Shown piece after piece: positions 7,744 through 16,458 of a DNA stretch of 64,000 nt. The stretch is from NCBI RefSeq assembly GCF_042646165.1, contig NZ_JBHRTC010000015.1; one strand, given 5' to 3'. Under the pieces are notes generated by a model. It was not told the DNA's origin. It ran no database searches and saw only the letters and a list, made by a program, of their open reading frames with translations. How positions within the stretch are numbered: the stretch's first letter is position 1; each line of letters opens with the position of its first letter. This DNA is from Microbaculum marinum (GTDB taxonomy: Bacteria > Pseudomonadota > Alphaproteobacteria > Rhizobiales > Tepidamorphaceae). A program made the translations under genes and the position numbers.

Positions 7744-9123
7744 ATGCCGCCCAACAACACGTCCGCGACACAGACGGCCGGATCGCCGCCGCCCGGAAGC
7801 GGCGCGCACAAGCCGCTCGGGGAAAGGCTGGCCGCCGCGTTTGCGGTATTCTTCCAGCGCCGTGTCCTCATCATCCTGTTCCTCGGCTTCTCCTCCGGCC
7901 TGCCGCTTGCGCTGTCGGGGTCGACGCTGGCGATCCGGATGACCGACGTCGGGGTCGATCTCGGCACGATCGGCCTGTTCTCGCTGGCAGGCCTCCCCTA
8001 CACGATCAAGTTCCTTTGGGCGCCGCTGGTCGACGCGATCCGCATCCCGGTGCTTTCCAGGCTGCTCGGCCGGCGGCGCGGCTGGCTGATCTTCTCCCAG
8101 ATCCTGCTGATGGCGGCGATCGTCTACCTCGGCTTCACAGATCCGGTCGCCGCGCCGTGGTTCGTCGCGCTGGGCGCCCTGCTGGTCGCCGCAGCTTCCG
8201 CCACCCAGGACATCGTCATCGACGCGTTCCGCGTGGAGAGCCTGAAGACCGAAGAGCAGGCCGCGGGCATGGCCTGGTTCGTATCGGCCTACCGGGTCGG
8301 CATGCTGGTTTCGACGGCGGGCTGCGTCGCCATGGTCGCCTGGCTCGAGGCGAGCGGCGTCGACACCACGGCGGGGTGGTCCTGGGCCTATGCGGCTATG
8401 GCATGCCTCGTGCTGATCGGCGCGGCGGCCGCGCTGTTCGGCCTGGAGCCGACGGAGCCGGAGGGGACAGCAACCGACGAGAACCCGATCACCCGCGTCG
8501 GCCGCACGGCCGTCGACGCATTTTCCGAGTTCCTGATGCGCAAGGACGCGATCGTCATCCTCGCCTTCGTGGTTCTCTACAAGTTCTGCGATGCCTTTGC
8601 CGGCGTGATGACCGGCCCCTTCGTCATCACCATAGGCTTCGACAAGGCTGCCTATGCCGGCATCGTGAAGGGGGTCGGCCTGTTTGCCGTGCTGGCCGGT
8701 GGCTTTGCCGGCGGGCTCATGCTGAAGGCCGTGCCGATGGTGACGATGCTGTGGATCGCCGGTTTCCTGCAGATGGCCTCGAACCTGGTCTTCTCATGGC
8801 AGGCGATCGTCGGCGTCAACAATGCCGCGCTGGCCGTGACGATCGCGGTGGAGAACTTCACCGGCGGCATCGGCACGGTGATCTTCGTTGCCTACATCTC
8901 GGGACTCTGCAACGACGCACGGCACACTGCGACGCAGTTCGCGCTGCTGACGGCACTCGCCGCGGTCGGCCGCACGGTGCTGTCGGCGCAGGCCGGCTAT
9001 GCGGCGGAAGCGGTCGGCTGGGTGACGTTCTTCGGCATTACCGCGCTGGCCGGCATTCCGGGCCTGCTGCTGCTGTGGTGGCTGCAGATGCGCGGGCATT
9101 TTGCGGAGCGGCGGGAACGCTGA
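7744..9123 (+). CDS. AmpG-family MFS permease (muropeptide transporter-like)
   Basis: A 459-residue major facilitator with about 12 membrane helices. AmpG proteins import GlcNAc-anhydroMurNAc peptides for cell-wall recycling. Family traits are LGFSSGLPLALSGSTLAIRM in the first helices, GLPYTIKFLWAPLVD, LLGRRRGWLIFSQ (the 2-3 loop), then ATQDIVIDAFRVE in the middle, all close to AmpG. The start is taken at ATG 7744 (MPPNNTSA), preceded by GAGG; an in-frame extension to 7549 reads as low-quality sequence and is not membrane-like. The gene is monocistronic between dapE (divergent) and a convergent acetyltransferase. Peptidoglycan relevance fits the dap genes nearby, but substrate is by family only. 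Confidence 0.85.
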   Translation: MPPNNTSATQTAGSPPPGSGAHKPLGERLAAAFAVFFQRRVLIILFLGFSSGLPLALSGSTLAIRMTDVGVDLGTIGLFSLAGLPYTIKFLWAPLVDAIRIPVLSRLLGRRRGWLIFSQILLMAAIVYLGFTDPVAAPWFVALGALLVAAASATQDIVIDAFRVESLKTEEQAAGMAWFVSAYRVGMLVSTAGCVAMVAWLEASGVDTTAGWSWAYAAMACLVLIGAAAALFGLEPTEPEGTATDENPITRVGRTAVDAFSEFLMRKDAIVILAFVVLYKFCDAFAGVMTGPFVITIGFDKAAYAGIVKGVGLFAVLAGGFAGGLMLKAVPMVTMLWIAGFLQMASNLVFSWQAIVGVNNAALAVTIAVENFTGGIGTVIFVAYISGLCNDARHTATQFALLTALAAVGRTVLSAQAGYAAEAVGWVTFFGITALAGIPGLLLLWWLQMRGHFAERRER

Positions 9124-9169
9124 CGCACGTCTGCGCCGCGGCGTCTTGCGGCAGAGGCCCGTGCGCTGG

Positions 9170-9709
9170 TCAGCCGAAAATATCGAAGGCCGCCGGGTAC
9201 TGGACCTTGGGACGGCTGTCCGGCTCGACGCGGCGCGCCAGCTCCAGCGCCATGAAGGCCGGACCCGACCACTGCGCGCAGTACTGCCGGGCGACGCGCC
9301 CATCGAAGCCGAAGCGCTGGTAGAAGGGCGGATCGCCGAGCACGAAGACGAGGTTCTCGTCGGCCTCTTCCAGCCTGCGGATTCCTTCGCGAACCAGCGC
9401 CGTGGCAATACCGCGCCGCCGGTAGGTCCTGGCAACCGCCACGGGCGCGAGCGCCGTCGCCTTCAGGGCGCGGCCCTGAATCGCAAGGCGCGAAAAGCCA
9501 GCATATCCGACGATCTTGCCGTTCAACTCGGCGACCAGCGACAGGACGAGATCGCCGTCTGCGCGGAGCCTGTCGACCAGCCGGGCCTCGAGGCCGCTAT
9601 CGAAGGCGCAGGTAACGAGATTGTGGATGGTGGCAGTATCGGCGCCGGTTTCTTCACGAACCTCGAGGCCATCCAGTTCGGGTGCAACGCGCATATTTGT
9701 AGTCGGCAA
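9170..9709 (-). CDS. GNAT-family N-acetyltransferase (YhbS-like)
   Basis: 179 residues with the GNAT fold. The acetyl-CoA loop is VARTYRRRGIATALV (R/Q-x-x-G-x-A/G), followed by a C-terminal FVLGDPPFYQRFGFD motif, typical of the YhbS/ElaA-like group. Probably acetylates a small amine; substrate unknown. Its start lies 7 nt beyond the fmt stop on the same strand, so it is the last gene of a def-fmt-GNAT run. No signal peptide. Confidence 0.85.
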   Translation of the reverse strand: MPTTNMRVAPELDGLEVREETGADTATIHNLVTCAFDSGLEARLVDRLRADGDLVLSLVAELNGKIVGYAGFSRLAIQGRALKATALAPVAVARTYRRRGIATALVREGIRRLEEADENLVFVLGDPPFYQRFGFDGRVARQYCAQWSGPAFMALELARRVEPDSRPKVQYPAAFDIFG

Positions 9710-9716
9710 GCTCCTG

Positions 9717-10643
9717 TTATCGGAGCACTATACCAGCTTCCAGGCGCGCCCCGCGTGCGAATTGCGCATAGCTCATCTGCTGGCGCCCGGTCCGTTGGAC
9801 GTCGACCAGGCGGACTACGCCGGCACCACAGGCAACGTTTCCTTCGGAATCCAGGAGGGTTCCGGGCGCAGCGCCGGTCTCCCCCGCCATTCGCTGCGCG
9901 CGCAGCACCTTGATGCGCTCGCCGCCCATCTCGAACCAGGCGCCGGGGAAGGGCGAGAGGCCGCGGATGTGATCGTGCACCCGGCTGGCCGGCTGCGACC
10001 AGTCTATCCGGGTTTCCGCCTTCTCGATCTTGCGGGCGTAGGTCATGCCCGCATCGGGCTGGGGCCGGCAGTCCAGGCTGCCGCGCGACAGCGCGGCCAG
10101 CGCGCGGATCATCAGGCCGCCGCCGAGCACCGCCAGCCGGTCGTGCAATTCGCCTGCGGTCGTTTCCGGCCCGATCGCGACCCGCTCCTCCATGCAGACG
10201 GGGCCCGTATCGAGCCCTTCCTCCATGCGCATGACGGCGACCCCCGTCTCGGCGTCGCCTTCCATGATGGCGCGCTGGATCGGGGCTGCGCCGCGCCAGC
10301 GCGGCAGCAGCGAGGCATGCAGGTTCAGGCAGCCATCCCTCGGGGCGTCGAGCACAGGCTTCGGCAGGATCAGTCCGTAGGCGACCACCACCGCGACATC
10401 CGCGCCGTGGCCGGCAAACAGGGCCTGCTCGCCTTCGACCTTCAGGGATTTCGGCGTCAGGACAGGCAGGCCGAACTGCTCTGCTGCGACCTGAACCGGG
10501 CTTTTTCGCTCCGACATGCCGCGACCGGCCGGGCGCGGCGGCTGCGAATACACTGCGGCGACCTCATGGCCGGCTCCGACGATCTCGGTGAGCGTCGGCA
10601 CCGAAAAGTCGGGCGTGCCCATGAAGACGACGCGCAGGCTCAT
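9717..10643 (-). CDS. fmt: Methionyl-tRNA formyltransferase
   Basis: Transfers formyl from 10-formyl-tetrahydrofolate to Met-tRNAfMet. The 308-aa enzyme starts MSLRVVFMGTPDFSVPTL at ATG 10643 with GGAGA just upstream; a 30-residue in-frame extension is not conserved. The formyl-THF site is seen in NLHASLLPRWRGAAPIQRAI, with catalytic Asn-His and Asp in MRMEEGLDTGPV, and the C-terminal OB domain (ARKIEKAETRIDWSQPA) is complete. It is paired with def, which removes the formyl group after translation begins. Confidence 0.95.
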   Translation of the reverse strand: MSLRVVFMGTPDFSVPTLTEIVGAGHEVAAVYSQPPRPAGRGMSERKSPVQVAAEQFGLPVLTPKSLKVEGEQALFAGHGADVAVVVAYGLILPKPVLDAPRDGCLNLHASLLPRWRGAAPIQRAIMEGDAETGVAVMRMEEGLDTGPVCMEERVAIGPETTAGELHDRLAVLGGGLMIRALAALSRGSLDCRPQPDAGMTYARKIEKAETRIDWSQPASRVHDHIRGLSPFPGAWFEMGGERIKVLRAQRMAGETGAAPGTLLDSEGNVACGAGVVRLVDVQRTGRQQMSYAQFARGARLEAGIVLR

Positions 10644-10704
10644 CGGCGTCTCCGGGGGACCGGGGAGGTGCAACGGTCGGTGAGGATGCCTGTCACACCC
10701 GCAG

Positions 10705-11274
10705 TCATTCGGCTGCGTCGGCTTCCTCGGCACCCTCCGACCGGCGACGCTTGAACTCGGGCAGTTCGCCGCGCTTGGCCGCCTTGGCGAACTTCTTGAC
10801 CACGCGGTCGCGCCGAAGTCTCGAGATGTGGTCGATGAACAGGACGCCGTTCAGGTGGTCGATCTCGTGCTGCACGCAGACCGCAAGCAGGCCCTCGCAC
10901 GCGAGTTCCTGTTCCTTGCCGTCCCGGTCGAGAAAGCGCACCTTGCACGCAGCCGGCCGTTCGACTTCCTCGTAGTAGTCGGGGATCGACAGGCAACCCT
11001 CCTCGTAGATCGAGGTTTCCGGGGACTGCCAGACGATTTCGGGGTTGACCAGGAAGAGGGGCTTCTTGGCGTCCTCGTCCCTGGAAACGTCTATCACGAC
11101 GAGGCGCTTGGGGACGCCGATCTGGATCGCCGCCAGACCTATGCCCGGCGCGTCGTACATCGTCTCCAGCATGTCGTCCATCAGCGCCCGCACAGCGTCG
11201 TCGACCGCCTCGACGGGCTCGCACTGGGTGCGCAGGACGGGATCGGGCAATAGCACGATGTCTCGGATTGTCAT
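10705..11274 (-). CDS. def: Peptide deformylase
   Basis: Removes the N-formyl group from nascent proteins; Fe2+/Zn2+ enzyme. The three family motifs are intact: GIGLAAIQIG, EEGCLSIPD (metal Cys) and QHEIDHLNG (two metal His plus catalytic Glu). The 189-residue protein carries a basic and acidic tail (KRRRSEGAEEADAAE) longer than in E. coli, common in alphaproteobacteria. It precedes fmt by 61 nt. Confidence 0.96.
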   Translation of the reverse strand: MTIRDIVLLPDPVLRTQCEPVEAVDDAVRALMDDMLETMYDAPGIGLAAIQIGVPKRLVVIDVSRDEDAKKPLFLVNPEIVWQSPETSIYEEGCLSIPDYYEEVERPAACKVRFLDRDGKEQELACEGLLAVCVQHEIDHLNGVLFIDHISRLRRDRVVKKFAKAAKRGELPEFKRRRSEGAEEADAAE

Positions 11275-11326
11275 GGCGACCAGATAGGAGATCGGCCGAT
11301 TGCGGTCAACTCATCTGCGGCATGCG

Positions 11327-11527
11327 TCAGCCGTGGTCGGAGTGCGTATCGTTGGCATCGCTGTCGTCGTCACCGGTGCCCGACTGCTTGTGGTTCGAGG
11401 CAGCGCCAATCGCCACGCCGATGCCGGCACCGATGGCAATCCCGATTGCGAGATTGTCCAGTGCGGTACCCAGTCCCGCCCCGAGTGCGATGCCCATGGC
11501 GATCCAGAGTCCTGTATTCATCATCAT
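11327..11527 (-). CDS. Small glycine-zipper membrane protein
   Basis: A small protein of 66 residues if started at ATG 11527 (two further ATGs follow directly at 11524 and 11521) or 88 residues from 11593. The core alternates Gly and small hydrophobic residues (IAMGIALGAGLGTALDNLAIG, then IAIGAGIGVAIGAA), a glycine-zipper helical hairpin likely to lie in a membrane, and the tail is Asp/His rich (DDDSDANDTHSDHG). Such proteins are common in rhizobia but uncharacterised. No clear ribosome-binding site distinguishes the starts. Upstream of def and divergent from rmuC. Confidence 0.6.
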   Translation of the reverse strand: MMMNTGLWIAMGIALGAGLGTALDNLAIGIAIGAGIGVAIGAASNHKQSGTGDDDSDANDTHSDHG

Positions 11528-11647
11528 AGGATTGGTCGCCCGCTTTGGGTTTACAAGGTTCTCAGGGGCGATGTTCGCGCTTTGGTCTCGCATTGGGAGC
11601 CGAATCGACTAGATTGATCCTCGGAATTCCAGGCCGCGGATCGACAT

Positions 11648-12823
11648 ATGAACCAAATACTCATCGAGATCGGGGGACGGGGGGTCACCGTCGGCGAAGG
11701 CGCATTCGCCGCGGCGGTGCTCGGCTTCGCTATCCTGATAGCGATCCTGTTCGCCGTCCTGCGGTCCGGACGGCCGAATGCCGCCGACGAGGCACGCCGT
11801 CACGAAGCCGAGTTGCGGCTGGCCGAGATGAGCCGTGCGCAAGCGGAAATGACCGGGCGCATGCAGACCATGGCCGAGGTATTCAGTACCCGCCACGCCG
11901 ATCTCGCCCGCGCGCTGGGCGAGCGCCTCGACAACCTCGGTCACCGGGTCGGCCAGTCGATGGAAACGCAGACGCGGGCGACCCATGACAGCCTGTCGAA
12001 GCTGAACGAGCGGCTTGCGGTGATCGACACGGCTCAGAAGAACATTACCGATCTGTCCCGGGAGGTTGTGGGTTTGCATCACATCCTCGCCAACAAGCAG
12101 TCCCGCGGCGCCTTTGGTCAGGGACGCATGGAGGCGATCGTGCAGGACGGCCTGCCGACCGGCGCCTACGAGTTCCAGGCGACGCTGTCGAACGGCCGGC
12201 GGCCGGACTGCGTGGTGCGCTTTCCAAACACCGATGCCGTGCTCGTCATCGACGCGAAGTTCCCGCTGGAGGCCTTTGGGGCGTTCCGCGATGCCGCCGA
12301 CGAAGAGGCCCGCAAGCAGGCGGCGCAGCGGCTGAGAACCGACGTCCAGAAGCACGTCACCGATATTGGCGAACGCTACTTCATCCCGGGCGAGACGCAG
12401 GATCTCGCCATCATGTTCGTCCCGTCCGAATCGATCTACGCCGATCTTCACGAGCATTTCGAGGACGCCGTCCAGAAGGCGCACCGGGCCCGCATCATCG
12501 TCGTCGGGCCGTCCATGCTGATGCTGTCGATCCAGGTGATGCAGTCGATCCTGCGCGACGCGCGGATGCGCGAGCAGGCGCATCTGATCCACAAGGAGGT
12601 CACCTACCTGTCGGACGACGTGCGACGTCTGCAGGAACGCGTGCTCAAGCTGCAAGGCCATTTCGGCCAGGCGAACAAGGACATCGAGCAGATCCTGACG
12701 TCCTCGGAGAAGATCCTCAAGCGCGGCGACAAGATCGAGCAGCTCGACCTGGTGGACGAGACGGGATCCGGAGAGAAGGCCGGAAGCCCGCCCGCGCAGC
12801 CGCGGCTGCTGGCCGGAGAATAG
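11648..12823 (+). CDS. rmuC: DNA recombination protein RmuC homologue
   Basis: A 391-residue inner-membrane anchored protein of the RmuC family, which limits recombination between short inverted repeats and has a PD-(D/E)XK-like nuclease fold. A membrane helix at about residues 17-40 is followed by a coiled coil (about 48-145), then the conserved domain with GAFGQGRMEAIVQD, FPNTDAVLVIDAKFPLEAF (containing the D...D-x-K pattern) and PSESIYADLHEHF. The Gln/Lys-rich helix near 320-370 ends the family domain. The start ATG 11648 is chosen because it gives the expected membrane anchor. Confidence 0.92.
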   Translation: MNQILIEIGGRGVTVGEGAFAAAVLGFAILIAILFAVLRSGRPNAADEARRHEAELRLAEMSRAQAEMTGRMQTMAEVFSTRHADLARALGERLDNLGHRVGQSMETQTRATHDSLSKLNERLAVIDTAQKNITDLSREVVGLHHILANKQSRGAFGQGRMEAIVQDGLPTGAYEFQATLSNGRRPDCVVRFPNTDAVLVIDAKFPLEAFGAFRDAADEEARKQAAQRLRTDVQKHVTDIGERYFIPGETQDLAIMFVPSESIYADLHEHFEDAVQKAHRARIIVVGPSMLMLSIQVMQSILRDARMREQAHLIHKEVTYLSDDVRRLQERVLKLQGHFGQANKDIEQILTSSEKILKRGDKIEQLDLVDETGSGEKAGSPPAQPRLLAGE

Positions 12824-12849
12824 CCGGTCGCCCGCCGGGACTGTCGGCC

Positions 12850-13239
12850 TTATTCCGGTATCTCGTTGGCGCGTTCGCCATAGGCGTTCGGTCCCGGATT
12901 GCCGGCGACCAGTCCCGCCAACACCATCCAGACCGCTCCGGCAAGGGGGATGAAGGCAAGCAGGCACCAGTACCAGGGCAGCCCCCGGTCGTGCTGCCGC
13001 TTGACCAGCAATGCCATCTCGCACCAAAGCGAGGGGATCGCCAGCAGGATCACCCCGCCGGGCATCCCCTCGTCGCTATAGGGGTCGATCATCATGCCGA
13101 CGAGGACGAAAAGCACGCTCCACAGCAGCCCGATGCCCAGCCAGTAGACCTCTCTGTTGATCCGACCTGCGAAGCCGAAATAGAGCCAGAGGAACGACGC
13201 GCTCGAACCCTTCGGCGGCGGAAGCTGGGGAGTGGACAT
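12850..13239 (-). CDS. DUF805 membrane protein (first of a pair)
   Basis: 129 residues if started at ATG 13239 (MSTPQLPPPKG). It has about four helices and the DUF805 hallmarks: FGFAGRINREVYWLGI near the N-terminus, IPSLWCEMALLVKRQHDRGLPWYW and a Pro-Asn-Gly end (GNPGPNAYGE). Function unknown; inner membrane. It lies 141 nt downstream of a second DUF805 gene on the same strand and is convergent with rmuC. Confidence 0.8.
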   Translation of the reverse strand: MSTPQLPPPKGSSASFLWLYFGFAGRINREVYWLGIGLLWSVLFVLVGMMIDPYSDEGMPGGVILLAIPSLWCEMALLVKRQHDRGLPWYWCLLAFIPLAGAVWMVLAGLVAGNPGPNAYGERANEIPE

Positions 13240-13380
13240 GAATCGGGCGGCCGCTGGGACAGTGTACCGGGGGTTGGGGACCCCCGGCATATATTATCCC
13301 GGTGCGGATGGGCAATGGCGGCGTCCGGCGCAGCCGGCCGCGGCCTCCTGGAAGCCGGTTACCTCGGCGGCCGGTTCCTG

Positions 13381-13731
13381 CTACTGCCCGGTCAGCGGAT
13401 CGGGGCCGTAACGGTTCGGCCCGTCGGTTCCCCGCAGGAAGCCGAGAACGACGATGTACCAGATGATGCCGACGACCGGGATCAGGATGATCAGAGTCCA
13501 CCACCCCGACTTGTCACGATCGTGCCAGCGCTTGGTGGCGACGGCGAGAGAGGGATAGATCAGGATCAGGGAAACGATGCCGCCGACCACGCTCATCGTC
13601 GTCTGCCCGCCGATCCCGTAGGCAATGCCGGAAATCACCCAGTGTATGACGCCCAGGATCAGGCCGCCGATCCAGAACGGCATCCGGCTGATGCGGCCCT
13701 CGAAACTCCAGAAAAGATTGTGCCAGTCCAT
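13381..13731 (-). CDS. DUF805 membrane protein (second of a pair)
   Basis: 116 residues, starting MDWHNLFWSFEGRISRMPFW, which is the typical DUF805 opening (short amphipathic segment, then G-R-I/L-x-R). It contains about four helices, LAVATKRWHDRDKSGWWTL and the closing GTDGPNRYGPDP. It is clearly homologous to its neighbour but of a different subtype, so this looks like an old tandem pair rather than a recent duplication. Function unknown. Confidence 0.85.
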   Translation of the reverse strand: MDWHNLFWSFEGRISRMPFWIGGLILGVIHWVISGIAYGIGGQTTMSVVGGIVSLILIYPSLAVATKRWHDRDKSGWWTLIILIPVVGIIWYIVVLGFLRGTDGPNRYGPDPLTGQ

Positions 13732-13797
13732 GTCACCCCCCCAATGCTGCGTTTTGCGGAAGGATGACGCTACGGGACGTGCCTTAAGTTTCCGTTG

Positions 13798-14643
13798 TCA
13801 GTCGCGCAGCAACTCGTTGATCGACGTCTTCGAGCGCGTCCGCTCGTCCACCCGTTTCACGATGACCGCACAGTAGAGGCTTGGGTTAGGCGCGTTGGCG
13901 GCGGCCGGCTTTGCGGGGGGAAGGGTGCCTGACACGACGACGGAATAGGGCGGCACCTCGCCGTACATGATCTCGCCGCTCGCCCGGTCGACGATCTTGG
14001 TCGAGGCGCCGAGATAGACACCCATCGACAGCACCGATCCCTCGCGGACCACGACTCCTTCCGCCACTTCGGCCCGCGCTCCGATGAAGCAGTTGTCCTC
14101 GATGATCACCGGCCCGGCCTGCAAAGGCTCCAGCACGCCGCCGATGCCGGCGCCGCCGGATATGTGGCAGTTCCGGCCGATCTGTGCGCAGGACCCGACC
14201 GTCGCCCAGGTATCGACCATGGTGCCCTCGTCGATATAGGCACCCAGGTTGACGAAGGATGGCATCAGCACCACTCCCTTCGCGATGAAGGCGGACCGGC
14301 GGACGATGCAGTTCGGCACCGCGCGGAATCCGGCGGCCCCGAATTCCTCGGCGCCCCACCCCTCGAACTTCGACGGTACCTTGTCCCACCACGTCGCGGT
14401 CCCGGGCCCCCCCGGTATCGCCGTCATGTCGTTGAGGCGGAAGGACAGAAGCACGGCCTTCTTCAGCCACTGGTTCACCACCCACGCGTCGCTTCGCTTC
14501 TCGGCGACCCGCATCTTGCCCGAATCGAGGAGATCGAGCGCAGTCTCGACGGCCTCGCGGACCTCGCCGCCGGTCCCCGGACCGACGTCGTCGCGGGCAT
14601 CGAAGGCGGCTTCGACGACGGATTCGATCTGCGCGATGTCCAC
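13798..14643 (-). CDS. dapD: 2,3,4,5-tetrahydropyridine-2,6-dicarboxylate N-succinyltransferase
   Basis: Adds succinyl from succinyl-CoA to tetrahydrodipicolinate, the step that commits to the succinylase branch used by DapE. The 281-aa protein has the N-terminal helical domain (IESVVEAAFDARDDV) and the left-handed beta-helix of hexapeptide repeats (about 100-230: VLMPSFVNLGAYIDEGTMVD, CAQIGRNCHISGGAGIGG). The start is GTG 14643, with GGGAGGA 8 nt upstream; an in-frame extension of 62 codons is not conserved. It is followed upstream by the HAD and argB genes on the same strand. Confidence 0.95.
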   Translation of the reverse strand: MDIAQIESVVEAAFDARDDVGPGTGGEVREAVETALDLLDSGKMRVAEKRSDAWVVNQWLKKAVLLSFRLNDMTAIPGGPGTATWWDKVPSKFEGWGAEEFGAAGFRAVPNCIVRRSAFIAKGVVLMPSFVNLGAYIDEGTMVDTWATVGSCAQIGRNCHISGGAGIGGVLEPLQAGPVIIEDNCFIGARAEVAEGVVVREGSVLSMGVYLGASTKIVDRASGEIMYGEVPPYSVVVSGTLPPAKPAAANAPNPSLYCAVIVKRVDERTRSKTSINELLRD

Positions 14644-14714
14644 GATGCGGTTCCTCCCGAGAATTTCTGGCGCTGGACTGATGACCGGCGGACTACCGCC
14701 CGCACCGGGACCTG

Positions 14715-15470
14715 TCAATCGGTCGGCGAAGGCGTGCTGCCGAGGTCTTCCGAAACGCTGACCAGGAAGTCGGCGAGGTCGTCCGTGACGTGGTCGATAC
14801 TGGCCGCGTCGCCGATCTCGATTTCCCACTGCTGCCGATAGGCGACTGTCTCTTGCGGGGTGTCGGGCGGGGCCACCACCAGGACGGTCCGCATGCCCAG
14901 TTCGTGAGGTACGTCGAGGTTGCGCGGCAGGTCCTCGAACATCGCCGAACGCGTGGGATCGACATCGTAGCGGGCAAGGAACCGGTCGTAGGGCGGACGC
15001 GCCGGCTTCGGCTCGAACTCGGCGGCGATGATGTCGAACAGGTCTTCGAAATGATCTTCGATGCCGAGCCGTGCGACGATCGATTCCGCGTGCCTTCGCG
15101 ATCCGTTGGTCAGAACGAACTTTCGCCCCGGCAGCAGGCTGAGCGCTGCTCCGAGCGCCGGATCGGGCTCGATCGGCGAATGGTCGATGTCGTGGACGAA
15201 CGCGAGGAAATCGTGCGGGTCGACGCCGTGCTCGCTCATCAGCCCGCGCAACGTCGTGCCGTACTGCCGGTAATAGCCCTTCTGGAGGCGCTTGGCCTCC
15301 TGAAGATCGACGTCCAGCAGCCGTGAGATGAAGGCGCCCATCTTCTGGTCGACCTGCGCGAACAGGTTCGATCGTGGCGGATAGAGGGTATTGTCGAGGT
15401 CGAATATCCAGGTCTCGACCTTGCTGAACGCTCCGGCCACAGCCGCGCCGTCGTCGGGTGCCGAACTCAC
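14715..15470 (-). CDS. HAD-family hydrolase, pyrimidine 5'-nucleotidase type
   Basis: 251 residues with all four HAD motifs: FDLDNTLYP (nucleophile and acid Asp), VLTNGS, the Lys in FEPKPARPPYD and MFEDLPRNL. The small helical cap after motif I (FAQVDQKMGAFISRLL, YYRQYGTTLRGLM) matches the SDT1/pyrimidine 5'-nucleotidase subgroup, suggesting dephosphorylation of a nucleotide monophosphate. It overlaps the argB stop by 4 nt (ATGA), so it is translationally coupled with argB, a neighbourhood shared by many rhizobia. Confidence 0.88.
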   Translation of the reverse strand: MSSAPDDGAAVAGAFSKVETWIFDLDNTLYPPRSNLFAQVDQKMGAFISRLLDVDLQEAKRLQKGYYRQYGTTLRGLMSEHGVDPHDFLAFVHDIDHSPIEPDPALGAALSLLPGRKFVLTNGSRRHAESIVARLGIEDHFEDLFDIIAAEFEPKPARPPYDRFLARYDVDPTRSAMFEDLPRNLDVPHELGMRTVLVVAPPDTPQETVAYRQQWEIEIGDAASIDHVTDDLADFLVSVSEDLGSTPSPTD

Positions 15471-16375
15471 GGCGTGATCAGCGTCCCGGCGCCGTGCTCG
15501 GTGAACAACTCGAGCAGCACCGCGTGCGGCACCCTGCCGTTGAGGATGACGACGCCCTCGACGCCCTTCTCGACGGCTTCGATGCAGGTCTCCACCTTCG
15601 GGATCATGCCGCCGGAGATGGTGCCGTCGCTGATCAGCCTGCGTGCCTCGTCGACGGTGAGTTCCTTGATGAGCTCCTTGTCGGCACCGAGCACGCCGTC
15701 AACGTCGGTGAGGAACAGCAGCCGCTTTGCGCCGAGCGCGCCGGCGACCGCGCCTGCGAACGAGTCGGCGTTGACGTTGTAGGTTTCCCCGTCCGCCCCC
15801 GGCGACACCGGGGCGATCACCGGGATCAGGTCTTCCTTGGAGACCATCCTCAGGACGGCCGGATTGACCTTGTCGGGTTCGCCGACGAAGCCGAGATCGA
15901 CCACCTTCTCGATGTTGGAGTCGGGATCGACGACCGTCCGGGTGACCTTGCGCACGGTCATCAGGTTGCCGTCCTTGCCGCACAAGCCGATCGCCTTGCC
16001 GCCCTCCCGGTTGATCGACTGGACGATTTCCTTGTTGATGCGCCCCGCCAGCACCATCTCGACGACCTCGACCATCGCCTTGTCGGTGATGCGCAAGCCT
16101 TCGCGGAACTCGGACTTGATTCCGAGCTTGTCGAGCATCGCGCCGATCTGCGGGCCGCCCCCATGGACGACGATCGGGTGGATGCCCGACGTCTTGAGCA
16201 GCGTGATGTCCTTTGCGAAGGCGCGGGCGAGATCGGGATCGCCCATGGCGTGGCCGCCATACTTCACCACGACGGTCTCCTCATCGTAGCGCAGCATGTA
16301 GGGCAGGGCCTCGGACAGGATACGGGCCTGATCCTGCGGCGGCGTCTGGGTCGGCGGGGCGATCGTGTCGGGCAT
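15467..16375 (-). CDS. argB: Acetylglutamate kinase
   Basis: Phosphorylates N-acetyl-L-glutamate, the second step of arginine synthesis. The 302-aa sequence shows the amino-acid-kinase fold: VVVKYGGHAMGD (phosphate-binding Lys and Gly loop), IHPIVVHGGGPQIGAML, VNADSFAGAVAGALGAKRL and LLFLTDVDGVL, then GGMIPKVETCIEAV near the nucleotide site. The N-terminal helix (about residues 10-30) is of the length seen in arginine-inhibited hexameric forms, so feedback inhibition by arginine is plausible. It lies 83 nt downstream of yihA. Confidence 0.96.
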   Translation of the reverse strand: MPDTIAPPTQTPPQDQARILSEALPYMLRYDEETVVVKYGGHAMGDPDLARAFAKDITLLKTSGIHPIVVHGGGPQIGAMLDKLGIKSEFREGLRITDKAMVEVVEMVLAGRINKEIVQSINREGGKAIGLCGKDGNLMTVRKVTRTVVDPDSNIEKVVDLGFVGEPDKVNPAVLRMVSKEDLIPVIAPVSPGADGETYNVNADSFAGAVAGALGAKRLLFLTDVDGVLGADKELIKELTVDEARRLISDGTISGGMIPKVETCIEAVEKGVEGVVILNGRVPHAVLLELFTEHGAGTLITP

Positions 16376-16458
16376 GGGCTGCGTGCGGCTCTTTGAATCT
16401 CGTGGGGCAGGGTCATACCCGACAGCGGCGGGCGGCTCAATGATCGCCGTGGTTGACC

